A DNA stretch of 64,000 nucleotides from Paracoccus endophyticus (GCF_003286075.1 NZ_QLUV01000005.1:1-64000), one strand, 5' to 3'; shown: positions 1-8,240, counted from the first letter of the stretch. Made by a program: numbers and translations. The notes: generated from the sequence alone by a model not told the origin.

Positions 1-74
1 ACACCGCCCTCGGCATGCCTGTCACTGAAGCTGTGGGATAGCTCTGACCGGGAGAAGGGCAACCTCGGCCATCA

Positions 75-95
75 CCCGATTTGTGCAACAGAGCC
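75..95. repeat. Possible terminal inverted repeat of an IS lying to the left
   Basis: The 21 bases, read on the minus strand, begin GGCTCTGTTGCACAAATC. This resembles the ends of IS6-family and some IS5-family elements, which typically start GGCTCTGTTGCA. If so, bases 1-95 are the tail of an IS whose body lies outside the window. Only one end is visible and no transposase reading frame is recognisable in 1-95, so this is a weak call based on remembered end sequences. Confidence 0.3.
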
Positions 96-214
96 CTTGG
101 AAACACGAAAATCCCAGTTGCTTCTGCGCTACCAAAGTATGTAACTCGGATGAAAGACCAGGCAGAGCGTAGACATGCTGATTTCCACAATTCTCGAATA
201 TATCGACAATCGGA

Positions 215-255
215 ATTATCCCGCTGACACATCAGCCCCTAAATCTTGTGTCTGC
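215..255. repeat. Left terminal inverted repeat
   Basis: This 41-base segment starts ATTATCCC and contains TGACACATCAGCC at 225-237. Its reverse complement recurs at 2383-2423 with seven mismatches, at positions 223, 224, 238, 240, 242, 245 and 253. It marks the left end of the TnpB-carrying element. Confidence 0.7.
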
Positions 256-296
256 GCGGACTTCGTTTCCCTGACGGATCGCCAATGTGGGTGGTC

Positions 297-665
297 ATGA
301 GCCAGGTCCATCGCCCCGTCCGCCGCAATCCGCATGATATCACCTTCGCCGCGATCAAGATGATCGTGTCGGACGAGGCGGCATGCCTCACGTTTTTCAA
401 GGCCATTCGCTTTCCGAGTGGTCTGACCTGCGACAGCTGCGGCGCCGATGAGGCCGAGGGCGCGCATTTCACTCACCATCGCTCCCGCCCTGGCCTCTAT
501 ACCTGCGCCAGCTGCCGACGGCAGTTCTCCATCAGCTCCGGCACCGCCATGCATCGCACACGGTTTCCGCTCGGACAATGGTTGCGGGCGATCTGGTTCC
601 TTGCGTCTTCCAGCAAGGGCATCTCGGCGCGCAAGCTGGGAGAGATGCTCGGCCTCAGCTACAAG
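297..665 (+). pseudogene. N-terminal zinc-ribbon fragment of an IS1595-family transposase
   Basis: About 123 residues can be read from ATG 297; in-frame ATG 285 is an alternative start. Two CxxC pairs (CDSC and CASC) form the transposase zinc ribbon. They are followed by the FSISSGTAMHRTRFPLGQW region and by ISARKLGEMLGLSYK, which fits the helix-turn-helix after the ribbon in IS1595/IS1016 proteins. After codon 663-665 the frame stays open but loses all resemblance to the family, so the catalytic DDE/N domain is missing. The break coincides with the start of TnpB-like sequence in another frame. It is probably a non-functional remnant, though a small DNA-binding protein cannot be excluded. Confidence 0.65.
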
Positions 666-678
666 GGCCCGTTGGGCC

Positions 679-2422
679 TTGCCTTATCTCGAAACGCTCC
701 ACTGCGCCCCGGCGATTGCGACCCAGCAGTGGCGCCTGTTCTTCGAGACCGGCCTCTTCAACAAGTACACCCCAGCGGCGGCCGATCTCGCGGCGCCCGC
801 GCTCATGGGCGCGAAGGCCATCCTCGGTGCCCAACGTCTGCAGATGCTGCGCTTCCAGGTGGTGTGCCGGCTCGGGAGCTTCATGAGCAACCGGGCCAAC
901 GACTTCGCGGACAGGGTGCTGGGTTCGTCCCGGGACGAGACCACCCGCCACCAGCTGCTGACGATCAACTGCGTCGAGGCCTGGTTCTCGCGCGAGCCCG
1001 TCTCCATGATGTCGGGCCCGCTGCAAGGCCAGGTCATCCCGGAAGAGATCCGGAAGCTGGCCCGCTTCATCATGCGCGCCGTGCTGGCTCGGCACCGCAG
1101 GCCGCGCTTTCATCGGATGAACCCCAACATCGACGAAGCAGGTGAGCGTTGCGCTGGGCCAGGCGACCAGCCATGGCGATCTGTGGATCAGCATTGCCGC
1201 GCTGGCGCCCCTCGACGGCAAGACCGCCCGCTGGCTTACGGCGCAGGTCGAGGCCCGCGCCATCCGCCAAGGGCGGGAGGCGGAGGCGTTCCGGTCGGGC
1301 AGCCACCGGATGATCCACCTGCCCGTGAAGAGCCACGGCCGTTTCCGGAGCCGCAGCGGTGATCTGGCGAAGACCATCCAGCTGATCGAGCGCCCCGCAG
1401 GCCCGCGCAGCATCAAGCTCGGCCGCTGGACCCACCGCCTGGCGGACGGCCGTCCGGGCGAGCTGGTCATCGGGCTGGTGTCGGACATGAAGGCGGCCTT
1501 CAGGGAAGGCCGCAAGGCCTATGCCCCGCGCTGCAAGGAGCTGTGTGTCGACTTCGGGCTTCGCACGATGCTGGCGACGGACCAAGGCGATCTGCTGGGC
1601 CGCGCCTGGATCGAGCAGCTGATGTGGCATGATGCCCGCATCTCCGGGCTGGCGGCGGAGCTGCAGGCCCGGAGCATCCGACCGAACCGGTCCCCGCGCT
1701 ACCGCGCCATGGTGGAAAGCCTGCGGGGATACATCGAGACATCTGTTGGCCAGGCGCTGAACCGGCTCGTCGCCATCCGGGCGCCCGCGCATCTGGTGCT
1801 GGAACGGCTCGACTTCCGCGGCGCGGATCTGTCGCGCCGGATGAACCGGCTACTGACCAACTGCGACCGCTCGGTGCTGCGCGCAAAGCTCAAGGATCTG
1901 AAGGAGCGCTTCGGGATCACCTCCGCCGAGGTGAACCCGGCCTGGTCCTCGCAGACCTGCTCGTGCTGCGGCTATGTGAGCAAGGCCAACTGCAAGGCGC
2001 AGGACAGGTTCGTCTGCGGCGCCTGCGGCACAACCATCCATGCCGATGTCAATGGGTCCCGGAACCTCGGGGGCGGACGTTCCGCCTTCGATCGGGCCGC
2101 CCGCATGACAAGGGCGGAAAGCCTCCAGGCGACGGTGATCCGTCATCTGGAGCGCCTTGGGGCGGCAAGGGAGGGGGTCGTGCTCGACCCCGCACTCTGG
2201 CGGGCCCGAACCCGGGCTCGGGTGATCCCGGAGCGAAGCGCGTATGTGTCGAACCGATACTTCGGCGAGGCCCTGGGGAGCGTCATCCCCGACCCGGGCC
2301 GCATCGTCGAACGGGAGACACCACTGGCGCGGCGCTTGAAGTCCAATCGCGGCGCATCTGAACCGGAAACTGTGGCGGCTCAGCCGACACAACATCTGGC
2401 GGCTGATGTGTCAAAGGGATAA
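679..2422 (+). pseudogene. tnpB: TnpB-like RuvC nuclease gene (IS605/IS1341 type), split by a frameshift
   Basis: TnpB proteins are RNA-guided DNA nucleases related to Cas12. The N-terminal part lies in the frame of base 679 (TTG is one possible start). The rest lies one frame over, from about 1139 to the stop at 2420-2422. A single extra base near 1138 would explain the break: the N-terminal frame reads NPNIDE and the next frame continues QVSVALGQ. Counting from GTG 1142, the RuvC residues are D137 (VDFGLRTML), E221 (VLERLDF) and D302 (HADVNGSRNL), with a zinc finger CSCC...CGAC at 273-295. All three acidic residues are therefore intact. A 426-residue product could start at GTG 1142 but would lack the RNA/DNA-binding N-terminus. 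About 110 residues follow the last catalytic Asp and may overlap a guide-RNA scaffold. Confidence 0.75.
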
Positions 2423-2423
2423 T
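2383..2423. repeat. Right terminal inverted repeat
   Basis: This is the reverse complement of 215-255 at 34 of 41 positions and ends GGGATAAT. It includes the tnpB stop codon (2420-2422), so the gene runs to the edge of the element, as is common for TnpB genes. Confidence 0.7.
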
Positions 2424-2536
2424 CACCATCGGATTGGAGGAGATCCTCTCCGGCCATTACCGCATCTGGGCTCAGGAATACGGGACGCACACGAGGGCTA
2501 CTGCAAGCCTGCGACATCAAGAAGAATGGAGTCCGT

Positions 2537-3427
2537 ATGGGCTCCCTCGCGGCAGGCATGCCAAAACCGGCCTTCGTTTATATACTGGATCAGTTCCGTG
2601 CCCGGACCGGTGCTGCCGAGACATGCCTGAAGGCCCTCAAAGCCGCATGCAAGTGGGGCGAGGATCGGGGTTTCCCGGCGGACTCGCCAGTTCTCCGTGT
2701 GACCTCGCCGCACAAGTCGATGGGCGGCGCAACCGCTTGGGATGTCGACGACGACAAAAAGTTTCTTGAGAAACACGGACCGGGCACGATGGCTCGGCGT
2801 TGGTTCTATCTCGCCCGCAACACGGCGGGCCGAATCGGCGACATGAACAAGCTGGAAGTGCACAACATCGTCCTGGAGGGCGGCAGGGCGTTTCTCACAT
2901 GGCAGCCGGCGAAGAAGGGGTCCAAGCCGGTTACACCCCCCATCATGGACGAGCTCGCCGCCGAGTTGGCCGATGACACAGGTGAGAAGGCGACGTTCCT
3001 GCGGACGGAGTACGGCCGCCCTTTCGCGTCCTCGGGGTCCCTGGACAACAAAGTCCGGGACTGGATCGTCGCGGCAAAGCCTATCGGTGCAGACGGCAAG
3101 GCGGTGCGCTCTCAGCACGGCATTCGGAAAGCGACCGCGCACGAACTTGCCAAGGCTGGCGCGAGCGTGTTCGAGGTTGCCGCGCGTCTCTCGCATTCCG
3201 ACGTCAAGTCCAGCGCCCTGTACGTGAAAGACGTCGAGCGGGCAGGCCTGGTGCTGTCTGGTTTCGAGCGCGTCGAGAAAGCCCGCAAGGCGGCAGGTGT
3301 CCCACAGCCCCAAAAGGGTGGGACCCTTCCCAAGGGAATGTCACTGAAAACCATACTTTCAGGAGGAAGGTGGCAGCCCGTAGGGGAGTCGAACCCCTCT
3401 TCCCAGGTTGAAAACCTGGTGTCCTAA
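2537..3427 (+). CDS. Tyrosine recombinase (phage/island integrase), 5'-truncated
   Basis: The 296 residues from ATG 2537 cover a core-binding part (to about residue 85) and a catalytic domain. Signature residues are Arg in NTAGRIGDM, a Lys turn (QPAKKGSK), HGIR, LSHSD and the nucleophile Tyr in SALYVKD. Integrases of this type usually have 350-400 residues, and the frame is open back to the stop of the upstream tnpB without a good start, so the 5' end was probably lost when the mobile element inserted. A possible displaced N-terminus lies in 111-214. The last codons and stop lie antisense inside tRNA-Glu, the usual arrangement for a recombinase that uses that tRNA as attachment site. The family is clear; activity is doubtful. 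Confidence 0.8.
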   Translation: MGSLAAGMPKPAFVYILDQFRARTGAAETCLKALKAACKWGEDRGFPADSPVLRVTSPHKSMGGATAWDVDDDKKFLEKHGPGTMARRWFYLARNTAGRIGDMNKLEVHNIVLEGGRAFLTWQPAKKGSKPVTPPIMDELAAELADDTGEKATFLRTEYGRPFASSGSLDNKVRDWIVAAKPIGADGKAVRSQHGIRKATAHELAKAGASVFEVAARLSHSDVKSSALYVKDVERAGLVLSGFERVEKARKAAGVPQPQKGGTLPKGMSLKTILSGGRWQPVGESNPSSQVENLVS

Positions 3428-3445
3428 CCGATAGACGAACGGGCC
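3371..3445 (-). tRNA. tRNA-Glu (anticodon TTC)
   Basis: Read on the minus strand, the acceptor stem GGCCCGT pairs with ACGGGCT. The anticodon stem CCAGG/CCTGG encloses TTTTCAA, giving anticodon TTC. The T arm reads AGGGGTTCGACTCCCCT, and CCA is encoded at 3373-3371. The integrase gene enters from the 3' side and ends inside it, so the 3' half of this tRNA is the likely attachment site (attR or attL) of the element to the left. Confidence 0.95.
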
Positions 3446-3560
3446 ACCGTCGCATCATCGCGGTCTGTGCCGCGCGGCGTGGGGCGGTGTTTAGGCGAGG
3501 GCGCAGCGGGGCGCAAGCGCAAAATGCGCGGCGCGCACGACTTCCTTGTGCAGGCGCCGC

Positions 3561-5303
3561 TCAGGCCTCGGCAGCGTCGTCCAGGCGCAGCCGGATGCGC
3601 TGGCGCCCCCCCCAGACCGACAGCTCGAGCTTGCCGGCCAGGTGGAACCGGCGGCCTTGCGCACCCAGCAGCGAGGGACCCAGCGGGCCTGTCATCGCGC
3701 CCCAGCCCACGGCGTCCAGCGGGGGCGCGCCGGCGCTGCGCAGGCGCAGGCGCAGGTGGCCCTCGCCCATGGTCCCGACCTGATCGACGATCTGGTCGGC
3801 AAAGGCAAAGCGTGGCGCCGGCGCCCCCGCCCCGAACGGGCCGGCGCGGTCCAGTGCGTCGATCAGATCGACCGAGGCCGCGGCCGGCTCCAGCAGGCCG
3901 GAAATGCGCAGGGTGCCCGCCCCCTGCCGCCCGGCCGCCCCGATGGCCAGCAACTCCGACAGCCGCGCCATCGCGGCCGGGATCATCGCCGGATCGACGG
4001 TCAGCCCTGCCGCCATCGCGTGGCCGCCGCCCTTGAGGATCAGCCCTTCGGCCGCCAGCCTGCCCATCGCGCGTCCGATGTCCACGCCCGGAACCGAGCG
4101 GGCCGAGCCCTTGCCCAGGCCCCCTGCGACACCGATCACCACGGCAGGCAGGCCGGTCGCCTCCTTCAGGCGGGCAGCGACGATGCCGACCACGCCGGGG
4201 TGCCACCCGTCGTCGGCGGCCCAGGCCAGAACGGGATCGCCGCGCGCCTCGACCTGGGCCAAGGCGGCCTCGCGCACGCCCGCCTCGATCGCGCGGCGGT
4301 CGCGGTTCAGATCGTCCAGTTGCGCGGCCAGTTGCGCCGCCTGCTGCGGGTCCGAGCAGGACAGGCAGCGCGCGCCAAGGTCGGCGCGTCCGACGCGGCC
4401 GCCCGCGTTGATCCGCGGCCCCAGCAGATAGCCAAGGTGAAAGGCGGACGGGGCGCTGTCCAGCCGCGCCACGTCGGACAGCGCGACCAGTCCCGGCCGT
4501 TGCCGACGCGCCATGATCGCAAGCCCCTGACGGACGAACGCGCGGTTGACGCCCACAAGCGGCGCCACGTCCGCGACCGTCGCCAGCGCGACCAGATCCA
4601 GCATCCCGATCAGGTCCGGCTGGGCGCGGCCCTGCCCGCGCAGCACGCGGTTGGCCTGCACCAGCGTCAGGAACACCACGCCTGCGGCGCACAGATGGCC
4701 CAGCGTGCCGTCCTCGTCGGCGCGGTTGGGGTTCACGACGGCCAGCGCGGGGGGCAGCGTCTCGCCGCCCTGATGGTGGTCAAGCACCAGCACGTCGGCA
4801 CGGCCGGTGGCGGCGGCCAGCGCCTCGTGGCTGAGGGTGCCGCAATCGACGCAGACGATCAGGTCATGGTCGGCGGCCAGGCCCGCAATGGCGGGCGCGT
4901 TCGGGCCATAGCCCTCGTCGATGCGGTCGGGGACATACAGCGTCGCCTGGCGGCCCAGGGCGGCCAGCCAGCCCAGGATCAGCGCCGCAGACGCGCCGCC
5001 GTCCACGTCGTAGTCGGCGAACACCGCGATCCGCTGGCCGCCCAGCGCCGCGGCGACCAGCCGGTCGGCGGCGGCTTCCATGTCGCGCAGGGTCAGCGGG
5101 TCGGGCAGCAGGTCGCGCAGGCGGGGTTCCAGAAAGCCCGGCACGTCGGGCGCGGTGACGCCGCGCGCGGCTAGCACCCGCGCCACCGGCAGGGGCAGCC
5201 GAGTGTCCTGCGCCAGCGCCTCGGCCAGCCGGTCCTGTGCAGGTTCGGGCCCGACCCAGACGCGCCCGGTCAGCGAGCGTTCGACGTTCAGAAATGCGGC
5301 CAT
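3561..5303 (-). CDS. recJ: Single-stranded-DNA-specific exonuclease RecJ
   Basis: RecJ is a 5'-3' exonuclease on single-stranded DNA that acts in recombination and mismatch repair. The 580-residue protein has the DHH phosphoesterase motifs: DYDVDGG at 97-103, VDCG near 152, and DHH at 175-177. These are followed by the DHHA1 region and the C-terminal OB-fold, the normal RecJ length. The start at 5303 is preferred to ATG 5333 because family members begin close to FLNVERSLTGR; neither has a strong ribosome site. It lies 200 bases downstream of glpX on the same strand, an order often seen in Rhodobacteraceae. Confidence 0.93.
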   Translation of the reverse strand: MAAFLNVERSLTGRVWVGPEPAQDRLAEALAQDTRLPLPVARVLAARGVTAPDVPGFLEPRLRDLLPDPLTLRDMEAAADRLVAAALGGQRIAVFADYDVDGGASAALILGWLAALGRQATLYVPDRIDEGYGPNAPAIAGLAADHDLIVCVDCGTLSHEALAAATGRADVLVLDHHQGGETLPPALAVVNPNRADEDGTLGHLCAAGVVFLTLVQANRVLRGQGRAQPDLIGMLDLVALATVADVAPLVGVNRAFVRQGLAIMARRQRPGLVALSDVARLDSAPSAFHLGYLLGPRINAGGRVGRADLGARCLSCSDPQQAAQLAAQLDDLNRDRRAIEAGVREAALAQVEARGDPVLAWAADDGWHPGVVGIVAARLKEATGLPAVVIGVAGGLGKGSARSVPGVDIGRAMGRLAAEGLILKGGGHAMAAGLTVDPAMIPAAMARLSELLAIGAAGRQGAGTLRISGLLEPAAASVDLIDALDRAGPFGAGAPAPRFAFADQIVDQVGTMGEGHLRLRLRSAGAPPLDAVGWGAMTGPLGPSLLGAQGRRFHLAGKLELSVWGGRQRIRLRLDDAAEA

Positions 5304-5505
5304 GGCAGGGTTCTGGCCAAGGGGCGCGGCCATGGCAAGGGTCTTGATGCGCAGGGCAGCCTTGCCGAAAGCGGGCGTCGCCGGGGCGCCCTGCCCTGCC
5401 AGGATGCAAGACCCTGCGCCGGTCGGAACCGGGGCAGCGCCCTTGTCCTGCAGGCACAGGCACGCGCAGGTCCGGCGCCGGGCCAGCGCCCGGCACCGGT
5501 CGGTG

Positions 5506-6471
5506 TCACTTGATCGGGTTGCGATAGAACACCCGGCGGACCGATCCGGTCTTGGACCGCATCAGGATGGTTTCCGTCTCGATGAAGTTCGGCTCGCGCC
5601 GCAGGCCCTGCACGATCGAGCCGTTGGTGACGCCGGTCGCCGAAAAGATCACGTCGGCCGTCACCATCTCGTCGCGCGAATAGATGCGGTTCAGGTCGGT
5701 GATGCCGGCCTTGGCCGCGCGCGCGCGTTCGTCGTCGTTGCGGAACATCAGCCGGCCCCACATCTGCCCGCCCATGCACTTCAGCGCCGAGGCGGCCAGA
5801 ACGCCCTCGGGCGCGCCGCCGGACCCCATGTACATGTCGATGCCGGTCTTTTCAGGCTCGGCCACGTGCATGACGCCCGCCACGTCGCCGTCGGTGATCA
5901 GGCGGATCGCGGCGCCGGTGGCGCGGACCTCGGCGATCATCGCCTCGTGGCGCGGACGTTCCAGGATGCAGACGGTGATGTCCTCGGGCCGCACGCCGCC
6001 CGCCTTGGCCAGCGCGTGGACGCGCTCGCTGGGGGTCATGTCCAGGCTGACCACGTCCTTGTCATAGCCGGGACCCACGGCCAGCTTGTCCATGTAGACG
6101 TCGGGGGCGTGCAGCAGCGTGCCGCGCGGGGCCATGGCGATCACGGTCAGGGCGTTCGGCATGTCCTTGGCGGTCAGCGTGGTCCCCTCCAGCGGGTCCA
6201 GCGCGATGTCCACCTCGGGTCCCTGGCCGGTGCCGACCTCCTCGCCGATGAACAGCATGGGGGCCTCGTCGCGCTCGCCCTCGCCGATCACCACGACACC
6301 GCGGATGTCCAGCATGTTCAGCTGCTCGCGCATGGCGTTGACCGCGGCCTGGTCGGCGGCCTTTTCGTCGCCGCGCCCGATCAGCCGGGCCGAAGCATGG
6401 GCCGCGGCCTCACTGACGCGGGCAAGGCCCAGGGACAGCATGCGGTCGTTGAAATCCATGGGGGTGGTCAT
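5506..6471 (-). CDS. glpX: Class II fructose-1,6-bisphosphatase GlpX
   Basis: It hydrolyses fructose-1,6-bisphosphate to fructose-6-phosphate in gluconeogenesis and, where present, the Calvin cycle. The 321-residue product has the GlpX metal/phosphate signatures IGEGERDEAPML (62-73) and LDPLEGTT (91-98), then a conserved LITDGDVAGVM and MGSGGAPEGVLAA. Length matches the family. ATG 6471 is chosen because MTTPMDFNDRML is the usual N-terminus; the open frame upstream (to 6648) does not look coding. A GC-rich hairpin at about 5476-5492 lies just past the stop but has no T tract. Confidence 0.95.
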   Translation of the reverse strand: MTTPMDFNDRMLSLGLARVSEAAAHASARLIGRGDEKAADQAAVNAMREQLNMLDIRGVVVIGEGERDEAPMLFIGEEVGTGQGPEVDIALDPLEGTTLTAKDMPNALTVIAMAPRGTLLHAPDVYMDKLAVGPGYDKDVVSLDMTPSERVHALAKAGGVRPEDITVCILERPRHEAMIAEVRATGAAIRLITDGDVAGVMHVAEPEKTGIDMYMGSGGAPEGVLAASALKCMGGQMWGRLMFRNDDERARAAKAGITDLNRIYSRDEMVTADVIFSATGVTNGSIVQGLRREPNFIETETILMRSKTGSVRRVFYRNPIK

Positions 6472-6622
6472 GGCTGAATGTCCTTGATTGGCCTGCGCTG
6501 GCCGGCTTCTAGGCGCGGCACGGGGCAGCGGCAAGACTGGGGGCGCTAACGGCAAGCCGTGAGGACCCCCGGCCCTGCACGCCACCCCGACCCGGTGTCC
6601 GCCCTTGGGCGCGACGCTGCGA

Positions 6623-6883
6623 TCACTCTGCCGACAGTTCCAGCGCAAGCGCGTGGATGCGCGGCACGATGTCGCCCAGCGTGCGGTTGACCAGCCGGTG
6701 CTGCTCGACCCGGCCGAGCCCCGCGAACGCGGGCGACGCCATGCGGATGCGGTAATGGGTCTGCCCGCCCTCGCGCCAGCCGGAATGGCCGTGATGCTGC
6801 TGGCTTTCGTCGATCACCTCAAGGCGCGAGGGCGCAAGCGCCATCAGCCGGTCGTGCATTTCCTCTGCGATCCGCTGCGCCAT
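6623..6883 (-). CDS. bolA: BolA-family protein
   Basis: This small (86-residue) BolA/IbaG-type protein has the family's central HGHSGWREGGQTHYRIRM stretch and the HRLVNRTLGDIV helix. BolA proteins partner monothiol glutaredoxins in iron-sulfur cluster handling and some act as transcription regulators. The conserved His residues expected to bind the shared cluster are present (HHGHSG at 30-35). It is divergent from the J-domain gene, 72 bases away. The start follows from family length. Confidence 0.88.
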   Translation of the reverse strand: MAQRIAEEMHDRLMALAPSRLEVIDESQQHHGHSGWREGGQTHYRIRMASPAFAGLGRVEQHRLVNRTLGDIVPRIHALALELSAE

Positions 6884-6955
6884 TGGCCCCGCCCCTCTTT
6901 CAAACCCGTGCAAAACCCCTACACTCTCGGTCCCGAGTCGCAAAGAAGGCCCCTG

Positions 6956-7582
6956 ATGTCCAGCAACGACCCGTTCGGTTTCGATATTTCCGCCGCCTCT
7001 GACAAGAAGCGGCGGGCGAAGGGCCGTCGCGGGATGTCCGGCGCCTTCGAGACATCGACGCGGCGCTGCGACAAGGCCGGCTGCGATCTGCCGGGCCAGT
7101 ATCGCGCGCCCAAGTCGCCCAAGCAGCTCGACGATTACTATTGGTTCTGCAAGGACCACGTGCGCGAGTACAACCTGAACTGGAACTATTTCCAGGGCCA
7201 GTCCGAGGCCGAGTTCCAGGAGTTCCTGGACAATGCCACCGTCTGGGAACGCCCCACGCGCCCCTTCGGCCGGGCCACGCAGGAACAGGCCTGGGCGCGC
7301 CACGGGGTCGAGGACCCGCTGGAGATTCTGGGCCAGAACGGCACCAGCCCCGAGGCGCGGCTGCGCGCCGCGCGCAAGCTGCCGCCCACGGAACGCCGCG
7401 CGCTGGACATCCTCGAGGCCAAGGACAGCTGGACCAAGCAGGAAATCCGCAAGCAATACAAGTCGCTGGTCAAGGATCTTCACCCCGACATGAACGGGGG
7501 CGACAGGTCCGACGAGGATCGGCTGCAAGAGGTTGTCTGGGCCTGGGACCAGATCAAGGACAGCCGCAGCTTCAAGGAATAA
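6956..7582 (+). CDS. J-domain (DnaJ-like) protein with N-terminal Cys motif
   Basis: The 208-residue protein has a C-terminal J domain: helix II, KQEIRKQYKSLVK, and HPD at 176-178, the tripeptide that stimulates Hsp70 ATPase. It lacks the G/F region and DnaJ zinc centre. The N-terminal part has Cys38, Cys43, Cys65 and His68, spaced like a small metal site (CDKAGC...FCKDH). Such proteins are common next to bolA in Rhodobacteraceae; the client is unknown. AAAGAAGG lies a few bases before ATG 6956. Confidence 0.85.
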   Translation: MSSNDPFGFDISAASDKKRRAKGRRGMSGAFETSTRRCDKAGCDLPGQYRAPKSPKQLDDYYWFCKDHVREYNLNWNYFQGQSEAEFQEFLDNATVWERPTRPFGRATQEQAWARHGVEDPLEILGQNGTSPEARLRAARKLPPTERRALDILEAKDSWTKQEIRKQYKSLVKDLHPDMNGGDRSDEDRLQEVVWAWDQIKDSRSFKE

Positions 7583-7599
7583 GCCTTGGCCCGGCCATG

Positions 7600-7624
7600 A
7601 AAAAGGCCCCCGTCTCCGGGGGCC
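7600..7624 (-). terminator. Rho-independent terminator of the cyclophilin pair
   Basis: On the minus strand GGCCCCC - 6-base loop - GGGGGCC (7624-7605) is followed by five Ts. It lies 23 bases past the stop of the minus-strand cyclophilin gene ending at 7647 and also just after the plus-strand J-domain gene. Confidence 0.8.
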
Positions 7625-7646
7625 CCTGGATGCCGTCAGGCGGCGG

Positions 7647-8240
7647 TCACTCGGTGATCGTGACCTTGGCCATGTAGTCGGGCTTGTCCACCGCGCCGTT
7701 CGCCGCAGAGTCGCCCTTTTTCACCGCGTTCAGCACGTCCCAGCCGTCCACAAGCTGGCCCACGACGGTGTATTGCCCGTCCAGGAAGGGCGCCGGGGCC
7801 AGGTCGATGAAGAACTGGCTGTTGGCGCTGTTGGGGTCCTGGCTGCGGGCCATGCCGACGGTGCCCGCCTGAAAGCTGACGTCGTTGAACTCGGCCGCCA
7901 GGTCGGGAAGGTCGGACCCGCCCATGCCGGCCATGGCGGTGTCGCCGCCCTGCTTGCCGTGCTGCACGTCGCCGGTCTGGGCCATGAACCCGTCGATGAC
8001 ACGGTGAAACACCACCCCGTCATAGGCGCCCGACTTCGCCAGCGAGACCAGCCGCTCGACATGGCCGGGCGCCTTGTCGGCGAACAGGTCCAGCACGATC
8101 GTGCCCTTGGGCTGGCCGGCCGCGTCCGCGACCTCGATCACCATGTTGGGGCCGGGACCGTCGGTGATGCCGGGCAGGCCTTCGGCGGATGCGGCCGACG
8201 CCGACAGCGCCAGCAGGACGGCGGTCAGGACCTTACGCAT
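7647..8240 (-). CDS. Periplasmic cyclophilin-type peptidyl-prolyl isomerase
   Basis: The 197-residue protein has a signal peptide (residues 1 to about 19, ending ASAASA). A complete cyclophilin fold follows, with FHRVIDGFMAQTGD containing the catalytic Arg, then GMARSQDPNSANSQFFI. It catalyses proline cis-trans isomerisation, probably aiding folding in the periplasm. Its start overlaps the end of the upstream cytoplasmic paralogue by 8 bases, so the two are translationally coupled and share the terminator at 7600-7624. Confidence 0.9.
   Translation of the reverse strand: MRKVLTAVLLALSASAASAEGLPGITDGPGPNMVIEVADAAGQPKGTIVLDLFADKAPGHVERLVSLAKSGAYDGVVFHRVIDGFMAQTGDVQHGKQGGDTAMAGMGGSDLPDLAAEFNDVSFQAGTVGMARSQDPNSANSQFFIDLAPAPFLDGQYTVVGQLVDGWDVLNAVKKGDSAANGAVDKPDYMAKVTITE

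Larger units (their letters stand above)
215..2424 (+). mobile_element. TnpB-carrying element with IS1595-type transposase remnant and 41-bp inverted repeats
   Basis: The ends are imperfect inverted repeats (215-255 and 2383-2423) matching at 34 of 41 positions. Inside are a zinc-ribbon N-terminus typical of IS1595-family transposases (297-665), without the catalytic DDE part, and then a TnpB-like nuclease gene (679-2422). The flanks carry a near-duplicate 9-mer (206-214 and 2425-2433, one mismatch) that could be a degenerate target duplication; IS1595 elements normally make 8 bp. The element separates an integrase gene from its probable 5' end. With no complete transposase it should be non-autonomous, moved in trans if at all. 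The exact right boundary is uncertain by one or two bases. Confidence 0.65.

Noticed and set aside
679-2422. Treating the TnpB-like gene as a Cas12 effector of a CRISPR system
   Set aside because: No repeat-spacer array or cas1/cas2 gene is present, and the gene sits between transposon ends.
5476-5492. GC hairpin after glpX as a rho-independent terminator
   Set aside because: There is no T run on the proper strand, and such hairpins are common by chance here.
6472-6648. Extended N-terminus for glpX (start at 6648)
   Set aside because: The extra 59 residues are Arg/Pro-rich and unlike the family, which starts at the ATG at 6471.
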